Assembly: GCA_949987705.1 (NCBI GenBank) | Contig: OX465281.1 | Coordinates: 3,078,001 to 3,142,000 of the forward strand | Length of the DNA: 64,000 nt | DNA from: Thereva unica | Lineage: Eukaryota > Arthropoda > Insecta > Diptera > Therevidae | Direction: 5' to 3' | Shown here: positions 1 through 12,391 of the stretch, piece after piece | Layout of the letters: each line of letters opens with the position of its first letter | Position numbering within the stretch: position 1 is the stretch's first letter | Made by a program: the position numbers and the translations under genes | The notes under the pieces: generated by a model | Databases searched by the model: none | Seen by the model: the letters and a program-made list of their open reading frames with translations, nothing else | What the model was told of the DNA's origin: nothing

Positions 1-1484
1 GCAAAAACTTTAGCCAAAGGCACAAACCAAAAGCTCGATTGCGCAATATTGTGAAATAGGTGGCTCCGGTCCAACATAGCTATACTATTAAGGTTAAACT
101 GACTTTCCATGCACTCTATCGCTCGATCATTAAATTCAAATTGCCTAAAATCGAAAATTTTTGCTCTTTTGGTGAAAAGTAACCGTAATTATCTGAACGG
201 TTAGAATCAGAATTGAACCAAATTGTGTGCTTGCCAAAAACCATCAGATATTTTTGCTTCACTATAATCCCTAGAATGATGAAAATATTAGAAATGTATG
301 AATTAAACTTGTTTTAATATTTTGTAATGACTTATCCAGTAATGGGGCGCCATCTATTAGACAGCCATTTGAACTAACTGTATTTTAAGACTTATAAAGC
401 CTTCAAAAATACTCGTGGAGTTTTCCACTAGAATAATGCGGAAAAATCTAGAAAGATACAGAAATTAGAGTTGAAGGAAACTTTGATGGATAAATACAGG
501 CGCAGCGATAGTAAGCTAGTCAGTTAAGGATAGAAAAAATATAACAGGATTTTAGGCGGCAAAGGTGTGATTAAATATTTATTCAAAAGGCGATAAACAC
601 GGGCTATTAAGGAGAGGTACTAAATTGCGAGCGATAATTACTGAACTTTTAGATGTGTTTTTATAGTTATTGAATTGTTAATCAAGAAGTTTTGTGTGAA
701 CGTTTAAAAAGTGTATTCCTATGAATCCCTTATGGCAAAAAAGTAACAATATTCAACAGACCAATATTAAAGTTCTATTGTAATATTCTTGCTTGCACTG
801 ATAAAAAAAATGAACGCGCTAAAAAATTCCAGACCACAATTGAAAATATCCAGACAGCAAAAAAATCAAAACTGAAAAAATTGCATACTTTCAGGTGAAT
901 GTAGGAAAATATAAGAACTTAAGTTTTCTTACTCTCCCCCCCCCCCCCCCCCACTACTTTCGACTATTTTCCATGCAAGTTTTCTTCTGGTTTCTCCACA
1001 TAAAAAATTCAGCACGAAAAGGAGTCACGGGAGAGCAGAAGTGGAATTTGTTTGTCGGATTATGTCGAGGCTCAGCGTCGATTTAGCCATTCACAAAGCA
1101 ATTAAAGAACAGAGCCGAGAAGACAACCCTCGAACCGCCGTTGAAATCCTTGCAGAAATGCTTACCGTAATCTTTAAAATTTCAAAAAGGGGAGGAATCG
1201 AAAAATCTGTATCTCCCCTCCCCCATTCATATACAAAAGCTATTCCCTACCACCACCCAGCTCAACCACCCCATCAATTGGGGTTAATTAGTCGAGACAC
1301 TTCTTTTCCTTAATTGCAGTAGAAAAGGGTTGCCGTTCACCTTTTTAAATTATCTTCTGCGGTTATCCTCGATCCTGACTAAACTTTTAACAAGTGTGAT
1401 GTTGGGTCTCGATTTGTCAGGTGGAAATGTCACACAGCACAGCCAGCAGGTGAGGGCAGGCGAGAGGGTAGAGAAATCACTTAC
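1..1484. other. Non-coding stretch, left edge
   Basis: AT-rich sequence with stops in all frames and no convincing coding segment. It holds one copy of an LTR-like dispersed repeat (about 301-520) and a run of about 18 C between 935 and 952. By position it could be intron of a minus-strand gene whose probable exon lies just to the right, but that is inference. Confidence 0.5.
301..520. repeat. LTR-like dispersed repeat, copy 1
   Basis: Shares scattered blocks with 21128-21320 in the same order: a block reading CAGTAATG.G.CGCCATCTAT, a TTAAGACTT block, a region around TCCA.TAGAATA, and a closing block GATG.ATAAATACAG.CGCA.CG. The last block contains a TATA-box-like ATAAATA. Promoter-like ends of this kind are typical of LTRs of retrotransposons, but no TG..CA termini or paired LTR was confirmed, so the family is unassigned. 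Confidence 0.4.
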
Positions 1485-1682
1485 CGGAATAGAAGCTGTC
1501 GGAGCTGTTGTCATCCTCGTTGTTGTCAGCCGCTTCGAATATTTCAGATGGCGGATGCGACTCCAGACCAATCTCATCATCCAATTCGTCACTGAACTGT
1601 CGTTTCTCGGTCTGTTTTCCCCCGACTCCAGTCGGCTCCAGATTATCCGCAACAGCCGACGGATCGCCGGTGTCATTCTCAT
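1485..1682 (-). CDS. Probable internal acidic exon of unidentified minus-strand gene (exon A)
   Basis: On the minus strand a pyrimidine-rich CTTTTCAG acceptor is followed by 198 bp open in one frame and a strong GTAAGT donor. Both ends are phase 1, so inclusion or skipping keeps the frame. The 66 encoded residues begin DENDTGDPSAVADN and end EDDNSSDSFYSG, rich in Asp, Glu and Ser, as in disordered linkers. I do not recognise the protein. Probable exon B (17500-17601) has the same phase and the same acidic character, so the two may belong to one gene with long introns. It could still be a chance open segment, although the codon-like composition and both splice sites argue against this. Confidence 0.5.
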
Positions 1683-2640
1683 CTGAAAAGGGTGAAAGGG
1701 ATTTTGTTTAGGTTTTTGTGATGCCGTTTTAACACTTAAATATTTTATAAAAACCAAAAATTCCCTGCTAAGCCCAAACAATTTCGGAATTTGTTTTCGA
1801 TTTGAGAAAATTCTGTAACGGGTCATTCGTTAATATTTTATAGAGTACTTTTAGGCGTGGGAATTCTATTGCAGAGTTTTAGGGGTGTAGAAACCTTGAG
1901 CACTTAAAGATATGCAAAAATGTTTTCGGTTTGCCAAATTTTTCTGATGTTCCTCACATTACTCTCAATTGCATCAAAAGAGGGAGTTCAATTTGATTAT
2001 AAAATTCTGCATTTACAGAAGATGGCGTAAGCGACAAGAAATTTAAAGGTTATGTACTGGGCTCATAGATGATGCCTGGACAGAATAGAGGGGAAAGCGT
2101 GCATTATAGGAAAATATGGACGTCCCGTTATACTATCCTGGACTAATTGAAGGGCGATGGTAAATTCCAAGCAGTGGTCACTGGTAGAGGTCCTAAAAGA
2201 AAGCAGCCGCTGATAGGATTAGGCTAGTCGGTTCCAAGGGAGGTTGGTGTGTTCGTAAAAGACTTCCATTATGTCATTAGTAACAAGCCTCGAAAGTGGG
2301 ACTTAACCAGGAAGACCGCGGTAACGGGGTAACGACTTGATGATTTAGGAATTTTTGAAGCGAAGCCTTTTTAGCGTCGTTTTGCAGGGAGAGTCTAGAA
2401 AAATCGTCACCGTTAACTTAAAATTTTTGATGGCCGCCCGTTCCGCTCGACTTTTCTTTGTTTTTTTTTTGACGTTTCATCCGCTTGGCTTGACTGTGGC
2501 TACCGGTCCGTTTGTCTCATGGAAAGTTTATGGAAATGCCAACTTTCCAACTTTAAAAACAGACAGAACAGATTAAGACCGACTCGTATGCCGTGACGGA
2601 AAACGGCATGACGTTAAGATGGCATATCGTTATATTTGTG
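1683..2640. other. Non-coding stretch
   Basis: No supported gene. Short open frames have no recognisable domain. Possibly intron of the minus-strand gene represented by exon A. Confidence 0.4.
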
Positions 2641-2955
2641 TTGCGTTGAGTTAAAGGGTGTGTTGAATGTAGAATTGAGTTAAGAGCTCAGTTGGATTCA
2701 GATAAGTTCAATTGAGTTGAGTTAAGTCGAGTTAAGAGTTGGGTTAAAAATTCGGTTCAGTCGAGTTAACTTGATTTTTCAGAGTTGGGCTAAGAGTTTA
2801 ATTGTATTGAATTGAGTTAAGTTGAGTTAAATTTAATTGAGACAACAGTTGCTATAAGTTAAGAATCCGTTAAGACTTGAGTTGACATGATTTCTGTTTA
2901 TAGTTGTGGATGGAGTTAAAACTTGAGTTTAATTAAGATTTGATTGAGTTAAGAT
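2641..2955. repeat. Degenerate GAGTTAA tandem repeat
   Basis: About 310 bp in which GAGTTAA, TTGAGTT and close variants recur every 5-15 bases (for example GAGTTGAGTTAAGTCGAGTTAA), with drifting spacing. This is a decayed short-period satellite, not coding. Confidence 0.7.
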
Positions 2956-2974
2956 AGTGTCATTGCAAAGCTTC

Positions 2975-3080
2975 GAAGTTTTCCATGAAGGTCTGTCCGC
3001 ATCTCCCATGATGCAGCTCGAAGCCCGTTTTCGAAATTCAAAATGAGCACGCTCGAAATTCAAAATGGCTGCCCAAATAT
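2975..3080 (-). repeat. Dispersed repeat, copy in minus orientation
   Basis: The reverse complement shares blocks with 20275-20372 on the plus strand: TTTGAATTTCG, AATTTCGAAAA.CGGGCTTCG, GTGCATC.TGGGAG and CAGACC.TCATG. Identity is roughly 75-80% by eye over about 95 bp. No terminal inverted repeats or coding capacity were seen. Family unknown. Confidence 0.55.
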
Positions 3081-3221
3081 GGCTGAATTTGCAAATTTTG
3101 TGACGATTCCGTGGGTTTCTAGGAGTTTTAAGGTCGGAAATAACAAATTTTTGGTGAAAACTTATGAATTGGAAATAACCGCGCGAATGTGGCGAGACGT
3201 GCCTACAAATTTCCCGTCCAA

Positions 3222-3595
3222 CTTTATGTATTATGTTAATATGGGACAACTATTGATGTATTATGGATTATGTACTATATACTATGTACTATGTATTATT
3301 TATTATTCCGTTTACTTCATGGTGCAATATCTAGTAGTAAGCCTAACGCGGAGATAGAAAAGGATATAATAGGTTAAGGGTAGTCTGGAGAATGCATGCG
3401 GAGGAGGCAGTGAGCCTTGTGTTATACATTAGGCATTATGTACTGTGTTCTATGTATTACTTATTTATCTATTTACAAAATAAATTCACATATGACACAG
3501 TTTTAGATGTATTATGGATTATACTATCTATTATGTGTTATATGCTGTGTATTATGTCTTACGTATTATGTACTATGTATGTAATGTGTACTATG
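3222..3595. repeat. Degenerate TATGTACTA/TATGTATTA repeat
   Basis: Two blocks (about 3222-3310 and 3420-3595) made of drifting copies of a 7-10 bp unit TATGTA(C/T)TA, interrupted by about 110 bp of other sequence. It produces spurious short open frames rich in Tyr, Met, Leu and Cys. Confidence 0.7.
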
Positions 3596-3689
3596 CACTT
3601 CCTCCGAAAAATGTGTAAAAGTTTTGCTTTTGTCGGGATCCCCGCGGTTCTACTAATTTTTTGCATGGAACATTTGTAATTGGTGCATA

Positions 3690-4510
3690 CCTCGAGCTGC
3701 ACAGTCGAGCCAATGCCCTATCTAAATGTAACAAACAGCCATCCAAGAGATGCGATGGACAGGTATACTATAGTTGTCCTTCAAGGTAGATTGGAACGCT
3801 AAAATAAGTCGGAAGCTGCATGAGAACATTAATGGCAACGGACAACGAATTATAGAAATGTTCTTTGCGGGTACCACGTTTACAAGTAACGATATCCACA
3901 GAGCTACTTTTGGGTATTTCTTGATGGAATCTCTCTAAACCAAATAGACCACGGGCTAATAGTTTGCCGCTCCATTTCGATCCTGATAATGGTACGAACG
4001 TACCAAGGTATCAACTTCGATTCGGATCACTATCTTGTTGGCAGAATGTCAGACTTGTGTCCGGTAAACAAAACGTAATCGCGGATTACTTGTCTCACCC
4101 ACTAGAGACCGACAATGCCGACTCGGTCACCTTCGACCTGCCTATAGTAGCTCAGATTGAACTAGGTGAAACGTAATTGAAATCACGCCAAAAGCGCTCC
4201 AGCAACGGATCATGGGTGAAACTAGCACTCACACCAATACATTTACAACTCATTAGATCTGGTGTGAAACTAGCACAAGCATTCCTAGGCTTCTTATGCC
4301 CGCTTCTTTTCTTAAGCTGGCGTTCATTATATGTGGATCTAGTGGGATTAAATTTACCTAAGGATCTAATTTTCTAAACGAAGTTACCCAACTTCTCGGT
4401 ACTCAGTGAATTTGGACAACCGCCTACTATCTGCACGCCATCGAGATGGTCGAACGATTCACCAGGCGATTACGACATGAGGGACTGGTAGTACAAAGGG
4501 AGACTCCTAC
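3690..4510 (+). mobile_element. Ty3/Gypsy LTR-retrotransposon pol relic
   Basis: Translating 3964-4176 gives a stretch ending VSGKQNVIADYLSHP, the conserved end of the Gypsy RNase H region (consensus HVSGKDNVVADALSR). At about 4425-4480, in another frame, TAYYLHAIEMVERFTRRLR matches the integrase segment TAYHPQ.NGMVERFHR.LK. Most of the integrase between them is missing, and stops and frame changes occur throughout. This is an old, deleted copy with no function. Polypurine-rich sequence at 5210-5250 might belong to its 3' side, but no LTR pair was found. Confidence 0.6.
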
Positions 4511-7500
4511 GCTTGGACTTTTACATCAAAAAAATATTACCGAAACTTATTACAAACCTATAAGCACCAACCGATCTGCAACTGCATGTCTTTTTGCTAA
4601 AATTTACAACTCTACGGTAAACACACCTGGATTGTCCCTAAACGAATTAAAAAAACGCAAATCCTATCGCCCCTGCACCTTTAGCAAAAAAACGCCCAGC
4701 GACTTACGCTAAAAAACCTTGTTTATGATCCGAGTTAAATCGGTTAACAAGGACTGGAATGAATCTAGCCAGTAATAAAAAAAACTCCCACCCCATCCGC
4801 CGCCACTAGCAACGGACGACTGACTATAACTACTCTCGGAAAATAAAACTAAACTTGCCTCCGCTCGGCGAAGGAAGCACAACAGAAAACGGGAAAAACA
4901 CAGTCTGACAACTCCCAGTAGTTCGGTATCCAATCCAACGATACCCAAAGCTCCCCGGCAAGCTTTCAAACGTAAACTGACGACAGAACAGAACTGCTGC
5001 TATGGACTGCGATGAGTACAGTCCAGGGAGCTAATAAACCAAATTCTCACCGAAGAGTAACCCACGTCCTGTCAGTAGCGCCCCAAAGTCATCTTCATGT
5101 CCTGCCGAAAGTGTGCTACTCACATTTCAAAATTTTATAGCACCACCAGAGCAGCACTCTATTCCCATCCTCCACTGGCTGAGCGAACGGAACGGCATAG
5201 TGTGGAGGGGCTAAGAAAGAGAGAGAGAAGGAAGAGAGAGAGCATAAAACTCAAACACGAACACATTTACAAAATGAACTGGAGAAAATATATACTCTCG
5301 TTGAGGCGATTGTGAGGAATGGAGATGTACGTGGATTTCATATCCTCATCGCAAGGATATGGCCCCAGCGGAGCCAGAAAGGAACAAGAGCGGGCCAGCT
5401 CCCAAGGGAGACACTCCAGAAGCGTCAATGGGACTTTTCTGGAGCGAAGGACTCTCAGTTACAGTAGTTTTGTGTGCATTTATTATTCAGGACTCAAACC
5501 TACATTCACACTATCAAGTTTATAAATCACCAAAACTACATACATTTAGGCGAGCAGAAATTACACTCGAACCTCCAAGTTCCACACAGGAATGTAAGTC
5601 ATCCACAAATAAATTGCCCCAGGCTCCGGAATAACTTTCGTCCTCATTTAGTCATATTTCAATTCCAGACGAGGAATTCTGGGGAGTATTCCGGGGGCAC
5701 ACTTAAAATGGCCCCGTGGTCCCAGGTGGAACTGGTTCTGATTAGTTGGCCCCCAAGGGACCCATACTCGTCCCTAACTCTCTAGTCCTTTACAGACCTA
5801 CACACACACATCAGCAGCGCCGCCAGCACCACCACCCATCCAGGCAGCCAAATCTCTTCGGGGACCCACTGACTCACTCAAAGAAGCACACTGATCAACC
5901 ACGAGGATACGTCGGCTGTGCTACAAGAGAATCCTTTGATTGGATACATCGGGCCGGAATGGATGTATTGGTGCCTCTGGCATATTCGTCGGCCTGCACG
6001 TGTTTGGGAACGGATGAAATGTGTGCGGAACGAATTTGCCATCGGAGATAGAAACCAGAAGGTGGCAAAACTAGAAGCCCCCGGTGGGGTGGCGGCGGGC
6101 GCTGGCATCGGATAGGGCCATATAAATACAAAGGCAGCAACAACAACACAAATGTGTCATCCATTTATTCAACGCCATCGGTGTTGAATAGAGCGAAAAC
6201 GGGGGCATGCTGGGGGGAGCATTTCATTCCATTGCGATATGGCACTTGTGGGAATTTCATGTGCGCGCTCTCTCCCCTAGAGCGCCCCAGAGCGATACTA
6301 CACCAGCGTGTGCTCTGCTGTGAGCTCCAGCCTGGTGTTCATATCAAACGACTTGCATACATACAGGCGCCTTCTGATAACAATCGAGGAGCATCGGTGG
6401 CAGCCCGAAACCCTTTCGCCGTTGCTGTACTCCGGCCGCCACCAGAGGATTTCACGGAATTTGAATTGGAATTCACGTGCTCGCTCCGTTATTACCGCGC
6501 AATGATTATTCGATGGTGGGACACCGATGTATGATGGGCCCCTCTATTCCGCCCTGCTCGGTTTTACACCATGTTGGAGATTTAAGCGCCGGCGAATAGA
6601 GCGGGCGCGACGTCATCCCTTTAACTCCTCGGCATCACTATAGTCGGCAGGTCTGCACTGTGTGCTGCTTCCGTGTAGGGAATGGGCCGAGGGGGTCCTG
6701 TGACTGATAGAACTGTGAGTGGTATCGAATGTCCTTGCCAGCGTGCTACACTGGCTCCTTGGGGAATACTCGGAAATTTTCCTTCCTCTGAGCGGCGTTA
6801 GTTTTTCTTTGAGAGCTTCGCTTCGATCACCTTTCCGTGGGTAATTGGGTTACTCCTTGATATCTGCGAGCAGGGACGACCAGCACCGAGGGGCAGGGAC
6901 GTTTGGAGACTGTGTTGTGTGGTGGTCGGTGGTAATCAAAATATTTTGAAACGATAGTCGAGCTTTAGGCGTTTTTGAAAACATTTCTTCGGACGGGGAT
7001 GAGAAGTTGAAGTGTTTCGATGTTTTTGATGAGGGTGGAATGAATGTTGGGCTCCAGCTATCGCATTTATGAAATCCTTGTGATTAGTTTTTGCTTGTCG
7101 GGGGAGTGGGGGTGTTCGATACTACTATACACATTTTCGGGGCTCACAGAGGATGAGTGTAATTTATTAGATATTTTGGGTGTTATTTGCTTGGAGGTAT
7201 CATTGGCGTCCTTTTCAAATGGATTACGATTTATTTTCACAGAGTATTTTTCATGTTTATGTTCTGGGAGTAATGAAGTTGGCGACAGTTAAATGAGCTT
7301 TATAAACTACGGATAAGGGTAATCGCATCAAGATTTATAAACTAGAGGATAACGGAGCGACACGTACGGCAGATTTGATATAATGCAGGGAATGGTTCGC
7401 AGGGATTATCACAGTTTCTACTTCCGTTTTTTTAATTTGGTACAATTAACAATATTTGACTTAATCCTTGACTAGTAAGCGGCCCCGAATCAGGGAATCA

Positions 7501-7900
7501 GGATTTTTGAGAATAGTCAATTCGAGCTTTGTACTCTGTAGATGCATCCGTCTGTGTAACCAAATTTGTTGTTGTATATCCAAATAATCAAAGACTAGAA
7601 TTCCATTAAGTGTAGAGCGGTGGTTTATTAAAACATAATCGCAGGGGAGACTGAGATGAAGCGACGTCGTCCATGTTATGATTATGTCGACAGTTAATAC
7701 CTCAGGGAAATAGCGCCAAACCTAAGGGAGTTGGATTTATGAAGTGAAGTTTATGTAGTGAAGCGATTCAGTTCGTACAAGCAAAACTTCCCTAATCTGT
7801 CTTGAAATAATTTCTTTGAACTCGACGATGAACGTCCTACGATGAATACATGGTTGCACCACGTAAAGAGGAACGCTATAGAACATTGTATTATACCCCC
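4511..7900. other. Long non-coding stretch
   Basis: No supported gene. It contains a GA-rich tract (5215-5250), a short CA-repeat (about 5800-5815) and a GC-richer section (about 5680-6560) in which overlapping open frames on both strands are GC-driven and show no domain. Possibly intronic or regulatory DNA of the inferred minus-strand gene. Nothing functional can be assigned. Confidence 0.4.
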
Positions 7901-7902
7901 GA

Positions 7903-8785
7903 GATACGGCAACGTCGTTACGACGAATTCTATTTTGGAGGGTGACACACGAAAAATAAATACATATCGCATGCCACTGCAAAAATACGCCTAAAAGCGA
8001 GCTTTTTGCAATAATGTAGCGGCTGACAGAGACCTCTCGTAGGCGTGACGACGAATTTTTTAATTGTAGCGGCGTCCGTGTGTCGAGAGTACTGCAAAGA
8101 TGACCATTTTCAACAATCTGCAGAAATTTCCCACGAATTGTCTGAAAACACTCTAGGAAGCCAGTTTCATATCTCACATGGAACCGAGCAACACGCTTTC
8201 ACTCGAAAAATCATTCCTCAATCATAAGGAAAAAGAAACAGACTCCCTGCATTAACTTGACCGAAAAGGTACACCAATGTCAAACCAAGTTACTCGTCCT
8301 CAGTAGTTTAAGCGACCGATTGCCATCCCAAGAGCTAGGGATCTTGTTCCGCTCGTTCAGAATGAACAGAATCCCGATCGTTGCTGTGGCCCTAGCAGCT
8401 CATTGACATTCACCATCTACATACACGTAAATATTCTACCCCAGAGTTTCTGCTATTCCTGGGCGACTCATTTCTCGATGCAGTTCCTTATCAGCCAATT
8501 TATTTGATTATGAGTATGATTCAAAACCCAGGAGCCCCAAAGCTGAGCCATACTTTAAAAGGTTGCCAGCCTTCCCGCTCCCATTGATATCTGTATTGTC
8601 GCCTAACTTATACAGGATGTGCAAATCAGCGGCGAGTATAGCTACTACTGCTTATATTTAAATTGCTCCAATAAATATGCAAAAGCTTCACTTTTAACTC
8701 TACATACGGCAACGTCGTTACGAGAAAAATTCGTCCTCACGACGAATTCCGTTTTAGGTTATGACACACGATAAAATACGTAATT
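7903..8785. repeat. Diverged direct repeats with palindromic CGTCGTTACGACG core
   Basis: 7903-7965 and 8704-8780 share ATACGGCAACGTCGTTACGA, GACGAATTC.GTTTT and TGACACACGA..AAATA, about 800 bp apart in direct orientation. A third partial unit at 8040-8060 has GACGACGAATT. The motif around CGTCGTTACGACG is palindromic, and AATTCGTC..GACGAATT lies next to it. These could be pieces of one fold-back transposon family. Termini could not be fixed. Confidence 0.5.
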
Positions 8786-8929
8786 ATCGTTAAAATTCGC
8801 CGTTATGTTTTGACAGTTATAATAAGTGGTAACTTTTTACTGTCGCCGTCTATTTTATCTTTTTCTAGGACTCGCGTGCATAGGCTCGTTATCACGAGGG
8901 TTGTGATGCAAGTGATAGAAAAGAGACAA

Positions 8930-9560
8930 CCCCGATCCATCCTGGACCAATTTCTTGTAGTGCGGATAGATTAATGTCTCTGGACGAATAAACCCACGTT
9001 CAAGGCTGCCCTATGAAATGCAATATTTGGATACAACGAATTTTCGCTCCACGTAACTCTAAGAACATTCCCTCGAATCAACCTGCTTATAAAATTGACG
9101 ATCCTATTAACAAATGTTCTCTACGATGAGACATGTTCTCGTAAAGCTTAGTAACGTCACATTGGGGTGTTCGACACGAGCTGAAGCACGCACTTAAGCA
9201 CTGTCTTTCAACAACCCGAAGTTCTTCCATGTAAGGGGGGATATATTGAGCCTCACGGGACAACTATAAGTCAAGACTTGGGCTGGTCATGCCGTATCTG
9301 AGTTTGTTGACTCGATTTACTCTGTATCGAATGTCTTGTCAAAGTATATCAGACATGCTCGGTCGACTGGTCTTTCATAAGTGATATCAGTCCAAACTGC
9401 AAATAGTATCATGCCAGCCTGGAATCCGGTGTATATAGCCACTAGGGCAGATGTTTCAGAATTATGTTCGAAATACCATCCACCCCTGACGACTTCTTGA
9501 ATTTCTTCGAAATGTCAACAAGAGATCGCATTTTCAATGAATGTAGAATTACTCTTCAAT
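8930..9560 (-). mobile_element. Jockey-clade LINE relic, reverse transcriptase part
   Basis: On the minus strand from about 9540, a stretch reading KKFKKSSGVDGISNIILKHLP matches the Jockey-family RT entry motif (K.APG.DGI.N..LK.LP). Then come a fragment resembling YFDKTFDT (the A-motif region D.EKAFD) and a C-terminal piece LRVVERQCLSACF.L.RTP typical of Jockey RT thumbs. Stops and frameshifts are frequent. It is a degenerate, non-functional copy with both ends lost. Confidence 0.55.
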
Positions 9561-9924
9561 GAATTCGATGATTATTCGATTTTCTGCACAATAATTGTCG
9601 TCTACACGACTAGTTTCTTCTGGATGGATGTTCGCAGACCACAACAGTTCCTGCTTAGCCACAGTCCTAGAGGACTTGTCCAATTGGTTATGTGTTTTAC
9701 TCCTAAAGATTTTATTTATCTGTGGGAACATGCTCGCCCTCTATTTGATTTTTTTTTTAGCACGAATCTTTCCGTTCCATCAGTACATGATTCACAAACT
9801 CCGTGCATCGTTATTAACAGTTCATTTTTGCAGCCTTCGTGGACCTAGCAGGCGGTTTAAGCAAATCAACATCATCTCGAGTCGTCCTGGAAATTGGAAA
9901 GTTAGTGGATCCTCAATATTTTGA

Positions 9925-10260
9925 AAATTAAAAAAGTGGCATACCCCAAGACGGAATCCTCTCACCAATATAGTATGGTTTATGGCTGTGGTTAACATTT
10001 TAAAGAGATTCGAGAACGACAGGATAAGGGTAGTGGTCTTTTCGGGAAAAATGGTAATTCTAGCATTAGGGAAGTTTCTCTCAAGTTTCTCTCCAACGGT
10101 GGGAGCAGTACACCGAAACCATATCCCACCAGAGAGGAACGAGAAGTATTTCAGCCTGAGAAGAGCTATGACGTTGTTCTATACACAGATTGCCCTAAAG
10201 CACAATCGAGTGATGGCGCTGGAGCTCTGCCCTCCTCGTTAAACCTCAAAAATACTGGTA
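9925..10260 (+). mobile_element. LOA/I-like LINE relic, RT palm fragment
   Basis: The plus strand reads SGIPQDGILSP (RT motif B, G.PQGG.LSP) and, in a second frame, AVVNILKRFENDRIRVV...GKMVILALGKFLS, matching the segment around the catalytic YADD box of LOA-type RTs. The ADD residues themselves have been lost (SGKM in their place). The relic degenerates beyond 10260 and is followed by a dispersed repeat shared with another LOA relic at 18.7 kb. Confidence 0.5.
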
Positions 10261-10410
10261 GCCTTCAAAGCCTGCCTAGTAATACAGACGAATACAAGGC
10301 CAGGAAACAGGGCAATCGTGTTATCAGACGGTTAGCGGCTATTCAAATATTAGAGGCGGACTACATAAAGTTTAACCTGCTTGAAACCTATCCTTGATTT
10401 TAACGTACAG

Positions 10411-10720
10411 GCCCGAGCAAAAAGAAACCTCCCCTGTTCTTAGCCTGAAAAAGGCACACACAGCATTAAAATGCCTGAATAGCAATGGCACCCGAAACAT
10501 ATATGATACTCTCGCGCTCTAGACTAAAACAAGCAAAATTGGGACTTTCAAAAATTTTATAGGACGAAGAAAATGGTCAATTATAAAGGGTGCCATTGGC
10601 ATATTTAGTAGAATGGTCCTCGTTTGATTGCGTAGGTCAAGCAGCATTGAACGTAGTTAGTACTTAGTTGGGAGACGGTAAAATGGGACTTGCGTTTGGA
10701 ATGGTCGATTACTCTTTTTT
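10411..10720. repeat. Dispersed repeat family D, copy 1
   Basis: Matches 18747-19110 and 26523-26735. Shared blocks include TTAGCCTGAAA.A.GCACACAC, GCACC.GAAAC, ATTGG.ACTTT.A.AAATT.TATAGGACGAAGAAAA, AAGG.TGCCATTGGCATA, GGTCAAGCAGCATTG.ACGT.GTTAGTAC and GGAATGGTCGATTA. No reliable coding frame and no clear terminal repeats. In the 18.7 kb copy it splits a LINE RNase H region, which suggests an insertion sequence. Confidence 0.65.
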
Positions 10721-12391
10721 ATGAGAAATGCTGGCGCTCCGAGTTAAGCCCCGTTCGTGCTGTCGCCTTACGACGATGTTATCATTATGTGCAATGTCTA
10801 ACAGTAAGCTCTAGTCAGGAAAATAGAAGAGGGAGGAGTGAAAAAGTTGCAAATAACAAGACGTGGTTCTATTCCACCGATTTCCATTCAACGCTACTGC
10901 GACAGAACGCTGCCTTCGGTGATCTAACAGAAGATGGCTTGCTCGCTACTATGCTAGCAGAAGATGAAAGAGCAGGGAGTTATTGTAAAGAAGGACCATA
11001 AAAAAGAAAGAATGCTGGGGCATGTGGAAGGTCCCAACACCTTACCGCGAAGTAGACTTGACCCACGAACCTCTAAAATGGTAATCGAGCGCCGTAATCC
11101 GTAGGCACTGAGGCCGCCTGCACTGCCTTTCAATATCAGACTCCAATTAGAGGTGATGCTGCCGGATTGTAAGGGCTTGTCCTAGCTACAACAAGCAGAA
11201 ATTACGGGACCATCTGAAGTAGTCTAAACATGATAGGCTGGATTTAAAGTCACTCCAAATGCAATACCATATGGGTTTTCACGAGTGCGATTACATCAAT
11301 TATGTGGCCATCCCTGATCATTGGACGGTCCTGTCGTCTAAGCCTACTTGATACCCGTTTGGCATTCACATCCACGTTTACGAATCTTTAATATCAAACT
11401 CCTTTTTAAAAAAGACAGCTCTCAAGGACTCTTGTGTGTGTAATAAATGCAGTAAGTTGTTCTCGAATTTTACGGGCGAACGAAAGATAAATCGAAAAAA
11501 AAATTTATTTTATTTTTATTTGTCGCTAAAATATTTCCGCTTTTATTACTTAAAAAATGTGGATCTTCCCCACAACCAGAACAATTTTAGTCCTGATAAA
11601 GTTTAATTTCAATTTTTGCTCTGTCAAATCTGCCCCCTCTGCCTCCATATACTGCACAACCCCCCACCCCCCGCAGGTGAAGTAAATGAACCAAAAATAA
11701 ATAATTTTGCTCAAGTAAAAATTTCACGAGCTCTCCCGCTCTCCACCTTTAAATTAAAGTAACTTACTGCACCTGCACTCACCTATGAAGTGCTCTTTAT
11801 TAAGAATTTAGAGTCCCATGCCATTTAGCCTGAGTATCAATTTCCTTTGTGTAGGGCTGAAGGCAGCCCTAGATGAGAGCGAAGAAAGGATGAGAAAAGG
11901 CGGAAATATTCTCTAAACCGACTGGCGGAGTCCCTTGGGGCCCTCAAAAGGGGAGAAAAGTCCAAATCGAAAAGGAAAACGAGGATACGACCCACACAGA
12001 AGCAGCTGTGTGTATAAGCCACTTCCAGCAGCGCCAGGACGGTGCCATGTACCGCGCCGCCCCGTAGAGGAAAACTCGTTATTCTCGGGTTAGGGTCCCC
12101 AGAGAGTTTCTCTGAAGCTCTTCGTCTCCTTGGTTACCGCGTCCCAAAGGGATTCTCTGCAGAGCTCGGCTCTGTGCTTGTGTGCGGCGGACAGCGGCGC
12201 GAGGAATGGGGTTATGTGCAAGACGGAAAGTATCTCACTCTCATGTGGGAGACATAGAGTCCCTCACAGGACGAACTTCCGACGTGTACAAAAGCTGCCA
12301 CCCCCGCCGCCGTCCGCCCGACGTCGCAGCAGCAGCGAAGGCAAGTCAGCAGTCGTCGACGAAGAGGCACAAGCACAAGGGCGGCCGAAGT
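10721..12391. other. Non-coding stretch
   Basis: No supported gene. The right part (from about 12040) is GC-rich and gives several overlapping open frames on the plus strand. None has a domain, and they run antisense to candidate exon C. Confidence 0.4.

Noticed and set aside
5746..6534. Overlapping open frames of up to 126 codons on both strands
   Set aside because: GC-rich region; no domain, no splice signals matching a frame, and mutually overlapping frames on both strands.
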